Source: Nitrospira sp. UBA2083
Lineage (GTDB): Bacteria > Nitrospirota > Nitrospiria > Nitrospirales > Nitrospiraceae
Length of the DNA stretch: 15,976 nt
Direction of reading: 5' to 3'
Assembly: GCA_002331625.1 (NCBI GenBank)
Contig: DCZN01000057.1
Location: 22,348 to 38,323, forward strand
In this document: positions 1-6,567 of the stretch, in pieces
Layout: the number at the start of each line of letters is the position of its first letter
Position numbering within the stretch: position 1 is the stretch's first letter
The notes under the pieces: generated by a model
What the model was told of the DNA's origin: nothing
The model's database searches: none
The model's input: only the letters and a program-made list of their open reading frames with translations
Position numbers and translations under genes: made by a program

Positions 1-256
1 GATGGCGATCGGAGATCCCGGCGAGACCGTCCTCATTCCACCGATAGGCTCGCGATCTCGCCTGGTCATGGGGGAATGCTTCCCAGGCGGTTCCATAAGG
101 ACTATAGTCCTCTCGCACGGTTCCCCAAGCCCGTTCGCTCAGATAGGGCCCCCAACGTTTCCAATGGCGTCGACGCAGTGCGTCCTCTTCAAGGCGCTGC
201 TGTTCTGCCAGGAGAGGTCGACGAGAAGCGGAAGCGGGTGGACGATGAGAGGCCAT
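1..256 (-). CDS. Glucosidase, GH63/MGH1-like, N-terminal part (runs off left edge)
   Basis: Reading the minus strand from an ATG at 254-256 gives 85 codons open to the window edge. After a Pro/Ser/Arg-rich leader of about 18 residues comes an acidic/basic helix, then the stretch [20 protein letters not shown] and later [18 protein letters not shown] and [10 protein letters not shown]. This is the typical start of the long (about 900 residue) bacterial proteins annotated as glucosidase in the six-hairpin GH63-like clan. Those family members hydrolyse alpha-glucosides; the exact substrate is not predictable here. A TGAAGG ribosome site lies about 7 bases upstream of the ATG. The gene follows the SMP-30 gene by 64 bases on the same strand and could be the last member of that operon. 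The catalytic residues lie outside the window. Recognition is from memory of the conserved N-terminus, so the family is fairly sure but activity is not. Confidence 0.8.
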   Translation of the reverse strand, partial: MASHRPPASASRRPLLAEQQRLEEDALRRRHWKRWGPYLSERAWGTVREDYSPYGTAWEAFPHDQARSRAYRWNEDGLAGISDRH

Positions 257-320
257 AGAACGCCTTCAGCCAAATGGTATAGAACGAGAGTCGCTCGGCC
301 AACACGATCCTTACAACAGG

Positions 321-1157
321 CTAGAACCGAACCTCCCCGGTCGTCAAGCGAAGGCGATACACCGCGGTGCCTCCAGTGATAAAGAGAGCCCGGCCATCCT
401 CACCCCATGCGACAATCGAAGTTGATTGTCCTGTTTCGATATCACCCAAGGGTGTGCCGTCTGGCGCAAAGATACTGATGCCACCCGGACGTGCCCCGAA
501 GAGATTCCCGTTCTGGTCCACCTTGAATCCGTCTGGTCCGAAGAAGGGGTCCTTGCGCCAACGGGTGGCATCCAAGAAGACCCGGCCGTTCGTGACCGTG
601 CCGTCCGATTTCACATCATAGGCCAGCCAGGCCGCCCGCGTTGGATCAACGTCTGACACATACAGAATCTTTTCATCGGGAGAAAACGCGATCCCATTTG
701 GAGCTTTGATGTCGGCAATCACGCGGGTGACCGTACCGTCCTTCGCCGCACGATAGACACCTTGCACCGACGCCTTATTAGGATCGTCGAACAAGCCGGG
801 AAACCCAAACGGCGGGTCGGTGAAGTAGAGCTCGCCGTTGGACTTGTAGACAAGATCATTGGGACTGTTAATCCGATGGCCGTTATATCGGGCGGTCATC
901 GGCGTGATCATCCCGTTTGATTCCAGCCGACCGATCTGCCGATCTCCATGACGGTAAAGCACCAACCGGCCGGTTGCGTCGAACGTCAAACCGTTCGATC
1001 CTGGCTCCTTCCCCGCGTGCGGCCCCAACCCACTGTAGCCGCTCTGTTCAAGATAGGGACTGGCGCCGGCTCCCGGCGTCCATTTGTAGACGCGGCTCAC
1101 CGGAATGTCGGAAAAGAGCAGATACCCACCGTTCTTGCGCCACACCGGCCCTTCCAC
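321..1157 (-). CDS. SMP-30/gluconolactonase/LRE-like lactonase, 5'-truncated
   Basis: This encodes a six-bladed beta-propeller lactonase of the SMP-30/gluconolactonase family, which hydrolyses sugar or other lactones using a divalent metal. From the only available start (GTG at 1155-1157) it is 278 residues. The metal and substrate ligands are visible: Glu2 in EGPVW, Asn100 in NSPND, Asn154 in APNGIAFSPD and Asp209 in GPDGFKVD. Homology does not begin at the GTG. The same frame upstream reads DSKLEKIADGFTR before VEGPVW, which is family-like, and then hits TAA at 1197-1199. The normal start and probably a signal peptide are therefore missing. No Shine-Dalgarno sequence precedes the GTG. The 3' end of the upstream hydrolase frame overlaps by 61 bases, so translational coupling is conceivable. 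The propeller is nearly complete, so a functional cytoplasmic enzyme cannot be excluded, but I think this is a damaged gene. Confidence 0.8.
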   Translation of the reverse strand: MEGPVWRKNGGYLLFSDIPVSRVYKWTPGAGASPYLEQSGYSGLGPHAGKEPGSNGLTFDATGRLVLYRHGDRQIGRLESNGMITPMTARYNGHRINSPNDLVYKSNGELYFTDPPFGFPGLFDDPNKASVQGVYRAAKDGTVTRVIADIKAPNGIAFSPDEKILYVSDVDPTRAAWLAYDVKSDGTVTNGRVFLDATRWRKDPFFGPDGFKVDQNGNLFGARPGGISIFAPDGTPLGDIETGQSTSIVAWGEDGRALFITGGTAVYRLRLTTGEVRF

Positions 1158-2131
1158 CCGGGTGAAGCCATCAGCAATCTTTTCCAGTTTCGAATCTTAT
1201 TGAGTGCGTGACAGATAGTCTTCCATCTCATCGAACCGTGACCTACGCTGCATAACCCACAACCTCCCATGATATTGGTTTCGAGAAAATCGCGGATCAG
1301 ACCGGCAATTTGCGACACGTGCGTTTCAAGGGCAAAGTGGCCCGCGTCGAGCAGATGCAGCTCCGCATCCGGTAAGTCATTTCTGTAAGCCTCGGCGCCG
1401 GCGACTGTAAAGAATGGGTCGTACTTGCCCCATGCAATCAGTGTTGGAAGTCGGTAGGTGCGGAAAAACTTCTGGAACTCCGGGTAGAGCGCGACGTTGG
1501 TCCGGTAATCGCGAAACAGGTCGAGCTGTACGTCAATGTTCCCCGGTCTAATCAGGAACGACCAGTCGAGCGTCCAAGTATCGGGGCTGAACATCGGAAT
1601 GTGCGCCTCAGGAAGCCCAGCGACGTACTGCAATCGGATGCCATCTGGATTCAACCAGGCACGCAACCGGTCCCGGTTCGCCGGCGTCGGCTCACGCCAA
1701 TAGGCCTTGATAGGCTCCCATTCGCTGCTCAGGCCTTCCTCATAGGCATTGCCATTCTGGATAATGAGCGCCGTGACACGCTCAGGATGCATTTGGGCAA
1801 GGCGCAAACCGATCGGCGCGCCGTAGTCCTGAAGATAGAGCGTGTATCGGTCGACTTTCACTGCTTGGGTGAACTTCTCGATGGTTGTGGCATAACTCGC
1901 AAATGTGTACGAGAACTGGCTCGCCTCCGGGAACGAGCTATGCCCGAATCCAGGATAATCGGGAGCGATAAGATGGAACTTGTCGGAAAGGGCATCAATC
2001 AAGTTACGGAACATGAAGGACGATGAGGGAAATCCATGAAGCAGGAGAATGGTAGGATTTCTTTGCGAACCTGCCTCGCGGTAAAAAATCGTAAGCCCTT
2101 CAATGTTGACGGTGTTGTACGTCGTCACCAT
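1097..2131 (-). CDS. Alpha/beta hydrolase, epoxide hydrolase/haloalkane dehalogenase-like, with aberrant C-terminal extension
   Basis: A 344-residue alpha/beta-hydrolase-fold protein. The oxyanion-hole motif HGFP is at 32-35. The nucleophile is Asp102 in LQDYGAPIG, as in epoxide hydrolases and haloalkane dehalogenases, not Ser. The acid is probably Asp238 (GKYDPF) and the base His265 (DAGHFALE). Such enzymes open epoxides or carbon-halogen bonds through an aspartyl ester; the substrate is unknown. I chose ATG 2129-2131 because GAAGGT lies just upstream; a GTG seven codons earlier is weaker. Family members normally end near RDFLE (about residue 284). Here the frame continues for 57 more codons of Cys/Arg/Trp-rich sequence that overlaps the SMP-30 gene in another frame. 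This indicates that the native stop was lost at a deletion or rearrangement. It sits 27 bases after the Rieske gene. The catalytic domain itself looks intact. Confidence 0.85.
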   Translation of the reverse strand: MVTTYNTVNIEGLTIFYREAGSQRNPTILLLHGFPSSSFMFRNLIDALSDKFHLIAPDYPGFGHSSFPEASQFSYTFASYATTIEKFTQAVKVDRYTLYLQDYGAPIGLRLAQMHPERVTALIIQNGNAYEEGLSSEWEPIKAYWREPTPANRDRLRAWLNPDGIRLQYVAGLPEAHIPMFSPDTWTLDWSFLIRPGNIDVQLDLFRDYRTNVALYPEFQKFFRTYRLPTLIAWGKYDPFFTVAGAEAYRNDLPDAELHLLDAGHFALETHVSQIAGLIRDFLETNIMGGCGLCSVGHGSMRWKTICHALNKIRNWKRLLMASPGWKGRCGARTVGICSFPTFR

Positions 2132-2158
2132 GAATACCTTCGTTCTCGTCACGGCGGT

Positions 2159-2464
2159 CTATTCGCCATACACATACGTCAGCATTCCGTTCTCGATCCG
2201 CGTAGGGAAGGTGATCAGTCGTGAGTCTCGATCGGCCGGGCCTTTCAGACACTTCCCTTGACCACATTCGAACTCCGCTCCATGCCACTCGCAGACGAGT
2301 TTGTCGCCTTCTCGTCGCATCGGACCACCAAGGTGCATGCAGATATTCAGAATTGCCTTGGGTTTCCCGTTCACTGTCGTCAGCAGGACTTCGCGTCCGA
2401 AAAAGTCCACCGTCTTGGTCTTGTCAGCGGGAATATCTTCCACCTTACAAAGAGCCAGTTTCAT
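2159..2464 (-). CDS. Small Rieske [2Fe-2S] ferredoxin
   Basis: A 101-residue, single-domain Rieske protein. The cluster ligands are Cys42/His44 in CMHLGG and Cys58/His61 in CEWHGAEF, which gives the CxH...CxxH pattern of Rieske-type ferredoxins. It has no signal peptide or membrane segment, so it should be a soluble cytoplasmic electron carrier and not the bc1 Rieske subunit. The start is well supported: AGGAGG precedes ATG 2462-2464. It lies between the quinone oxidoreductase (75 bases upstream) and the hydrolase (27 bases downstream) on the same strand. Possible partners are an oxygenase or reductase, but none is encoded in this window, so its electron donor and acceptor are unknown. Cys6, Cys67 and Cys72 are extra cysteines outside the cluster motif. 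Confidence 0.88.
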   Translation of the reverse strand: MKLALCKVEDIPADKTKTVDFFGREVLLTTVNGKPKAILNICMHLGGPMRREGDKLVCEWHGAEFECGQGKCLKGPADRDSRLITFPTRIENGMLTYVYGE

Positions 2465-2539
2465 GGTCGACCTCCTTTCATTTCATTGAGCCAGTTGGAC
2501 CACCGACGTCATTGCACTCCTATTTGGACCTGCACGGTC

Positions 2540-3529
2540 TTATGGGACTAGCATGAGTTTGCCTGTCGTGCGCCGTCCTTCAAGCGCCCGATGCGCTTCG
2601 GCCACACGTTCCAGCGGGAACGTCTCGCTGATTGTGACCTTGATTTTGCCGCGCACCGCGAGGTCGAACAGTTCCACAAGACCCGCCTTCAACTTTTCCG
2701 GGGTCAGCAGGGACGCGAATGCGAAACCGGTAATCGACTGGTTCTTGAAAATGAGGCCCAACAGTTCCGGGACTCCCAGTTGGAAGCTCTGGATATTGAG
2801 CGCGCCATAGATAACGAGCTGGCCAAGTGGTGCCAACGCTTTAAGCGCGTCACTGGTGACCGTTCCACCGACGGATTCGTAGATGATATCGGGTCCGGTT
2901 CCATTACTGACCGCGCGAGCCTGCTCAACCCAATCAGACTCGGTGTAGTTGACCCCAGCATCAGCGCCGAGTGAACGGGCGAAGTTGAGTTTCTCCGTCG
3001 TGCTCGCAGCGGCGACCACCATTTTTGCTTCAGCATGCTTGGCAAGCTGCAATAACAGAGAGCCAACTCCTCCTGCAGCAGCGCTGATCAGCACCGTCTT
3101 ACCGTGAGGAGGGACCTGTTTGACAAGATACAAGGCGGTGAGCCCCTGAATCATCAAAGCCGTGGCTATCTCGAACGACAACGCATCTGGTAGCGGAACA
3201 ACAAAGCCTGCGTCGATCAATACATACTCGGCATACCCGCCAACCAACGCGCCCGCGGCGAACAGCGGAGCAACGACGCGGGCACCAACCGGCAACCCGA
3301 TCACACCGGTTCCGAATGCTTCGACCACACCGGCTACCTCGTTCCCGAGAACTGCCGGAAGTTCAGGGGTCACCGCATACCGGTTCTGCCGCATCAACGT
3401 TTCGGAAAGATTGACACCCGCCGCACGGACTCGGACTAGCACCTCGCCTGGGCCAGGCATGGGTGTTGGAGTTTCAACGATTTCGAGGACCTCCGGGCCA
3501 CCAAAACGGCTCATCTGAATGGCTCTCAT
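2540..3529 (-). CDS. Zinc-independent medium-chain dehydrogenase, quinone oxidoreductase (NADPH) type
   Basis: A 329-residue member of the medium-chain dehydrogenase/reductase superfamily, quinone oxidoreductase (QOR/zeta-crystallin) branch. It has an N-terminal GroES-like domain (MRAIQMSRFGGPEVLEIVE, then GPGEVLVRV and GVN), and a Rossmann nucleotide site AAAGGVGS at about 150-157. The C-terminus GRRTTGKLML is typical of the family. The Zn-ligand Cys cluster of classical alcohol dehydrogenases is absent. Family members use NADPH to reduce quinones or electrophilic enones. The start ATG 3527-3529 is chosen because AGAGGT precedes it and homology begins at MRAIQM; a TTG eight codons earlier is unlikely. 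It begins 20 bases after the stop of ohr, so the two are very probably cotranscribed. Confidence 0.9.
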   Translation of the reverse strand: MRAIQMSRFGGPEVLEIVETPTPMPGPGEVLVRVRAAGVNLSETLMRQNRYAVTPELPAVLGNEVAGVVEAFGTGVIGLPVGARVVAPLFAAGALVGGYAEYVLIDAGFVVPLPDALSFEIATALMIQGLTALYLVKQVPPHGKTVLISAAAGGVGSLLLQLAKHAEAKMVVAAASTTEKLNFARSLGADAGVNYTESDWVEQARAVSNGTGPDIIYESVGGTVTSDALKALAPLGQLVIYGALNIQSFQLGVPELLGLIFKNQSITGFAFASLLTPEKLKAGLVELFDLAVRGKIKVTISETFPLERVAEAHRALEGRRTTGKLMLVP

Positions 3530-3549
3530 GACGTACCTCTCCCTTGTGG

Positions 3550-3981
3550 TCAAACTGTCTTGACGTGGATGCTTGTTTCTACGTTATTACGGATCGCATT
3601 CGAATAGGGGCAGATGGAATGTCCGGCTGCCACAACTTTCTCCGCATCGGCCTGCGATAGCCCGCCGACTATCACGGTCAAGTTTACCGTGAGGCCGAAC
3701 CCGCCTGACGGAATTTGTCCGATACCGACTGCCGCTTTCACTTCAAGTGAGCTAGGAATCAACCTCAGCTGGCGCGACATAAACTCGCAGGCGCTGCCCA
3801 AGCAAGCAGCATAGCCGGCAGCAAACAGGTCCTCGGGAGTAGTCGTACCAGGCTTACCAGGGCCTCCCAAGGCCTTCGGGATCGACAGGTCAACACTGAC
3901 GATGCCATCATCTGATTGTGTATGCCCGTTACGACCACCGGTAGCAGTCGCATAAGCGGTATAGAGAGCGTTTATTGTCAT
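3550..3981 (-). CDS. ohr: Organic hydroperoxide resistance protein, Ohr-type OsmC family
   Basis: A 143-residue OsmC/Ohr fold protein. The two redox cysteines of the family are present: Cys60 in GYAACLGSAC and Cys124 in HSICPYSNAIRNN. The CPYSNA motif is characteristic of Ohr, not of OsmC. Arg17 and Glu50 match the conserved Arg/Glu that activate the peroxidatic cysteine. Ohr enzymes reduce fatty-acid and other organic hydroperoxides, usually with lipoylated proteins as reductant. The start ATG 3979-3981 has a very good TAGGAGGA site upstream. It is the first gene of a minus-strand run and lies directly downstream of a palindrome over a putative promoter, the arrangement expected for an OhrR/MarR-controlled gene. 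No ohrR gene is visible in the window. Cys64 is an additional cysteine close to the peroxidatic one. Confidence 0.93.
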   Translation of the reverse strand: MTINALYTAYATATGGRNGHTQSDDGIVSVDLSIPKALGGPGKPGTTTPEDLFAAGYAACLGSACEFMSRQLRLIPSSLEVKAAVGIGQIPSGGFGLTVNLTVIVGGLSQADAEKVVAAGHSICPYSNAIRNNVETSIHVKTV

Positions 3982-4006
3982 GGTGGTTCCTCCTAAATGT
4001 TAGTAC

Positions 4007-4049
4007 CTTAAACTAGTATGTTCTTACTCTTGCAAATATGCATATTGCA
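4007..4049 (-). promoter_or_regulatory. Putative ohr promoter with overlapping palindromic operator
   Basis: The palindrome TGCAAATATGCATATTGCA spans 4031-4049. Its 10-base core ATATGCATAT (4036-4045) is perfect, and the flanking TGCAA arms are symmetric apart from one base of slippage. On the minus strand a TTGCAA -35-like hexamer (4030-4035) is followed after 17 bases by TTTAAG (4007-4012), each matching the sigma-70 consensus at 4 of 6 positions. Transcription would start about 20 bases before the ohr start codon. An AT-rich palindrome over the -35 is what a MarR/OhrR-type dimeric repressor would bind. The region is markedly more AT-rich than its surroundings. Binding and the promoter are inferred. 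Confidence 0.5.
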
Positions 4050-4081
4050 GAATAGTCTCCGGCCATGCGCTCCCGTTGACA

Positions 4082-4425
4082 TCATGGCCTGACTCCTGCC
4101 AGATTGATTCTGATGCGGTAGATGCCGCTCAACGCGGTGACGTACAGTGTCTGACCGTCATCGTCACCCCAAGCAAGATTGTGCGCTTCCTCCGATGGAG
4201 TGAGGGTGCCGAGGTGCTTACCCTCAGGTGAGAGAATTCAGATGCCGCCAGGTCCGCAGACGTAGACATTCCCCAGCTCATCCACCTTAAGCCCATCCAG
4301 CGCAGCCTCGCCCGGCACGAAGGTCATGTCGACGAAGAGAGTGCCTTTCCCCAATGATCCGTTAGGCAGCATCCAATAACGCATGACGACTTTGCTCTTT
4401 TCGTTCCAGTTGCCGACGTTGAGGC
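4082..4425 (-). pseudogene. SMP-30/gluconolactonase remnant, C-terminal part with internal stop
   Basis: The minus strand encodes the last third of a second SMP-30-family lactonase. It starts at LNVGNWNEKSKVVMRY and continues through ALDGLKVDELGNVYVCGPGG, containing the Asp-Gly ligand motif. A TGA (4238-4240) interrupts the position where family members carry Trp (GG-I-W-I-LSPEG). The same frame then continues as ILSPEGKHLGTLTPSEE, NLAWGDDDGQTLYVTA and GIYRIRINLAG to a natural TGA at 4082-4084. Blades 1 to about 3, including the EGPVW and SPND motifs, are missing. The 5' edge abuts the broken glcG-like gene in a different frame. The copy is clearly diverged from the SMP-30 gene at 321-1157, so it is not a recent duplicate. 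A W-to-stop substitution plus loss of half the gene makes function very unlikely. Confidence 0.8.
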
Positions 4426-4429
4426 GTCT

Positions 4430-4813
4430 CCCCACTCACGCCGATCGCTCCAATCACCTTTCTGCTCACAACAATCGGGACGCCATCCTGCAATGCAACC
4501 GTTCCGTGCAGCGCTAAGGCCGACACACGCCCATTCTTCACCTGATCTTCGAACACTTTGCTGGGTCGCCGGCAGATGGCCGCCGGTCTGGCTTTATCGA
4601 TACCGACGTTCACGCTGGCAATCTGCGTGTCATCCAGCCGCTCCAAGAACAATAGGCTGCCGCCCTTATCGACAACTGCAATGACCACCCGCGCCCCCTC
4701 GCTCCTCGCTTTCGCCTCAGCCGCGGCAGCGATTCGCTTCCCCCCTCGAGCGACTCGAGCGTCAATGTCGTCTTCTCGATCAACTGAGCCTGGGCAGTCC
4801 CTGCTGCGATCAC
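4430..4813 (-). pseudogene. GlcG/HbpS-like (DUF336) protein, frameshifted and truncated at both ends
   Basis: Two minus-strand frames together spell one GlcG/HbpS-family protein, a small family linked to haem binding and to glycolate or diol utilisation loci. The first piece (4813 to about 4746) reads IAAGTAQAQLIEKTTLTLE, with the AQA end of a signal peptide. The second (about 4739 to 4430) reads KRIAAAAEAKARSEG, VVIAVVDKGGSLLFLER, FEDQVKNGR and VIGAIGVSG. The frame changes at a run of six C (4740-4745), consistent with loss of one base. The hydrophobic part of the signal peptide is missing because a TGA lies four codons before the first piece. After GVSG the frame leaves the family and runs over the SMP-30 remnant. 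Homopolymer sequencing error could explain the frameshift but not the lost ends. Confidence 0.78.
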
Positions 4814-4883
4814 CAGCCGTCAGCTGCCAGCTCAAGACCTCCGAAGAAGCCGAGAGCTGACTGCCGACCGCTGATCGCTGGTC
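4806..4883. repeat. Cluster of degenerate GCTGA-type repeat units
   Basis: Between the broken glcG-like gene and the DM13-like gene there are several variants of a short unit: GCGATCACCAGCCGTCAGCT, then GAGAGCTGACTGCCGACCGC, then CTGATCGCTGG. They share GCTGA/TCAGC cores in both orientations and could fold into imperfect hairpins. Such low-complexity GCTGA-like units occur between genes in many bacterial genomes. This one ends exactly where the signal peptide of the glcG-like pseudogene is cut. It may also act as a weak termination or decoupling element after the DM13-like gene. Confidence 0.4.
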
Positions 4884-4884
4884 A

Positions 4885-5364
4885 TTACCGGCTCATCGCC
4901 ATGCTGTCGTGCTTCATGCCGCTGTCTGCCTTCATGCCATTGCCGCGAGCTTCGCCTGACGCCGTCACGATCGGCTTGGCAAACGATGCCTCGCCCAGCA
5001 ACACTTCCGCATAGGCACACCAGATCTGGACCTTGGCCACGTCGTTGATCTGGACCGGCAAGGTAATGGTCCGGTTCTGTTTATCACCCTTGATGACGAG
5101 GCGATTCAAGAGATACACGTTGCCCTTGGTGTCCACCACCTGCCAGTGCGGCGCGGGCGTATCAGGAATCTTGAAATCCTCCGACCAGGTCAACGTATCG
5201 TTGTTTCCGAATCGCCCATGTGTCGCCGTGCCGCTATTCGCCTTCACACCCTCGAACTTGCTGGTCGTATGCGCGTCGGCCGCGAAACTGTTAGATGCAA
5301 ACACCAGTCCGGTTGCGGCCACCAGAGATAGGAACCCCATCTTGAATGCACACTTGCTGCTCAT
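4885..5364 (-). CDS. Exported DM13-like domain protein with Met/Asp/His-rich tail
   Basis: A 159-residue protein. A signal peptide (MSSKCAFKMG, then a hydrophobic stretch to about 24 and a likely cleavage after SFA at 28) predicts export. Residues about 35-130 resemble the DM13 domain: an N-terminal SGTATHGRF-like strand, a central TWSEDFKIPDTP segment, and the terminal VQIWCAYAEVLLGEA, which matches the usual 'V-x-I-W-C-x-x-F/Y-x-V-x-x-G' ending with its single cysteine (Cys116). DM13 domains have been proposed to act in extracytoplasmic redox or electron-transfer chemistry. The C-terminal tail (about 140-159) contains three or more Met with Lys, Asp and His and could bind metal. The start is ATG 5362-5364 behind AAGGAGG; the open frame extends 36 codons further upstream without a better site. 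It stands alone, between a pseudogene scar and the aquaporin gene. The domain call is moderate. Confidence 0.72.
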   Translation of the reverse strand: MSSKCAFKMGFLSLVAATGLVFASNSFAADAHTTSKFEGVKANSGTATHGRFGNNDTLTWSEDFKIPDTPAPHWQVVDTKGNVYLLNRLVIKGDKQNRTITLPVQINDVAKVQIWCAYAEVLLGEASFAKPIVTASGEARGNGMKADSGMKHDSMAMSR

Positions 5365-5537
5365 CACGCCCTCCTTATGTGTTGTGTAAGTGAATCGTGT
5401 GATCCATCTATTTCCGTCTTGGATCGTCTGCATGCCGATCAGTCGAATGTGCATGCGAGTCCTTACATGCATTCATGAAGCGTATAGCTGAAAGGAAGAG
5501 TCGGGAATTTCGCTTGCGAGATACGAACGATGAAGAA

Positions 5538-6308
5538 TCAGATGTGATAGCGACAGTGAAAGATGCAGCGAGCGTCGTTGTGATGGCGCAGCTTGGCGCA
5601 GAGGACTCGGTGGATGCCGTTGGTTCGCACATAACATTCTGCCGCGAGCAACATCCCACTCAGGGGAGCAATGAGATAGAGCCAATAATCGGTCCAGAGC
5701 TGTGCGGGAAGCGCAGAAGCAAACGTGCGCGCGGGATTCATGCTCATGCCGGAGAGGGGTGCTTCCACGGCTATATATGTCGCCACCAGCGTTCCCGCGA
5801 AGACACCGGTCCATCGGTTGAGCGACGGTCTGTTCGAGATCACCAGCACCATGAGCATGAGCCCGAACGAGATCATCACTTCAGCGGCAAACGCGATCAT
5901 CGTCCCTTCGCTTCCTGGTATTGTCACGACATAGTTGACGGCGGGATGCTCTATCGCCAAACCCAAAATCGAGGCAGCCATCCATAGTCCGATAGTTCCA
6001 CCGACGAACTGCGCCGCAACATAACTCAACGCATCTCTGCCCCTGATCTTCCCAAGCCGGAAGAATGTCAGGGTGACGGCTGGATTCAGATGGGCGCCGG
6101 AGCGTCTTCCCCATGGCGAATAGATCAACCCGATCGCCGTAAGCCCCATGGCGAATCCGATTAGAATCCGCCTGATGGTGGGATCGGTAAACAGGTCATG
6201 AAGAGGTGAATGCGGATACTCAAAGGCGGACGTCACGGTTGCGGCTGAGATCATGAAGATGCCGAGCCCAGCCGCTTCCATCAAGTATTCAGGCCAGTGG
6301 CCACACAC
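5538..6308 (-). CDS. MIP-family aquaporin/glycerol channel with Cys/His-rich C-terminus
   Basis: A 256-residue integral membrane channel. Both NPA boxes are present: GAHLNPAVT (Asn75-Ala77) and SMNPAR (Asn191-Arg194), the second with the selectivity-filter arginine. Six hydrophobic segments and two half-helices follow the MIP pattern. The start is uncertain. GTG 6306-6308 is the longest choice and includes HWPEYLMEAAGLG; an ATG nine codons later would still keep the first helix. A TGA closes the frame just upstream of the GTG, and no strong ribosome site is seen. The last 30 residues carry Cys225, Cys237, Cys248 and Cys252 with several His, an unusual tail that I recall from a bacterial aquaporin subgroup. 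Substrate could be water, glycerol, peroxide or another small neutral solute; the sequence does not decide. It is 173 bases upstream of the DM13-like gene on the same strand. Confidence 0.88.
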   Translation of the reverse strand: MCGHWPEYLMEAAGLGIFMISAATVTSAFEYPHSPLHDLFTDPTIRRILIGFAMGLTAIGLIYSPWGRRSGAHLNPAVTLTFFRLGKIRGRDALSYVAAQFVGGTIGLWMAASILGLAIEHPAVNYVVTIPGSEGTMIAFAAEVMISFGLMLMVLVISNRPSLNRWTGVFAGTLVATYIAVEAPLSGMSMNPARTFASALPAQLWTDYWLYLIAPLSGMLLAAECYVRTNGIHRVLCAKLRHHNDARCIFHCRYHI

Positions 6309-6567
6309 TGCATCACCATTTCCCTACAATTCAACTGCCATTCCAGGAACTCTACTTGCTGATTCAACCACCAGCACTTGAATTTGAACCGAGACTCGGA
6401 CACACGTCGAGAACTATATTGAACCACCCAATAGATCCTTGTCTTCATTGGCCGCCTCACTTTCCAGAAGTGGGTCGCAGGATGACAGGCCTTCTTACAA
6501 CGGTTAGGTGGAACTGGCTAGCAACAGTGAGTTCGCGCACCAGTAGGCGGTCATTTCATGGGGTGCG

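Noticed and set aside
2..379. Plus-strand open frame of 125 codons at the left edge
   Set aside because: Arg/Ser/Pro-rich without family-like sequence; the opposite strand carries a recognisable glucosidase N-terminus and the SMP-30 end.
1601..2026. Plus-strand open frame of 141 codons
   Set aside because: Antisense to the catalytic domain of the alpha/beta hydrolase, whose motifs are clear.
5401..5480. Several GCATGC/ATGCAT-like hexamers upstream of the DM13-like gene
   Set aside because: Irregular spacing and short length; could arise by chance.
6309..6567. Non-coding gap examined for a decayed gene
   Set aside because: No stretch in any frame gave family-like sequence, and no hairpin with a T-run was seen.
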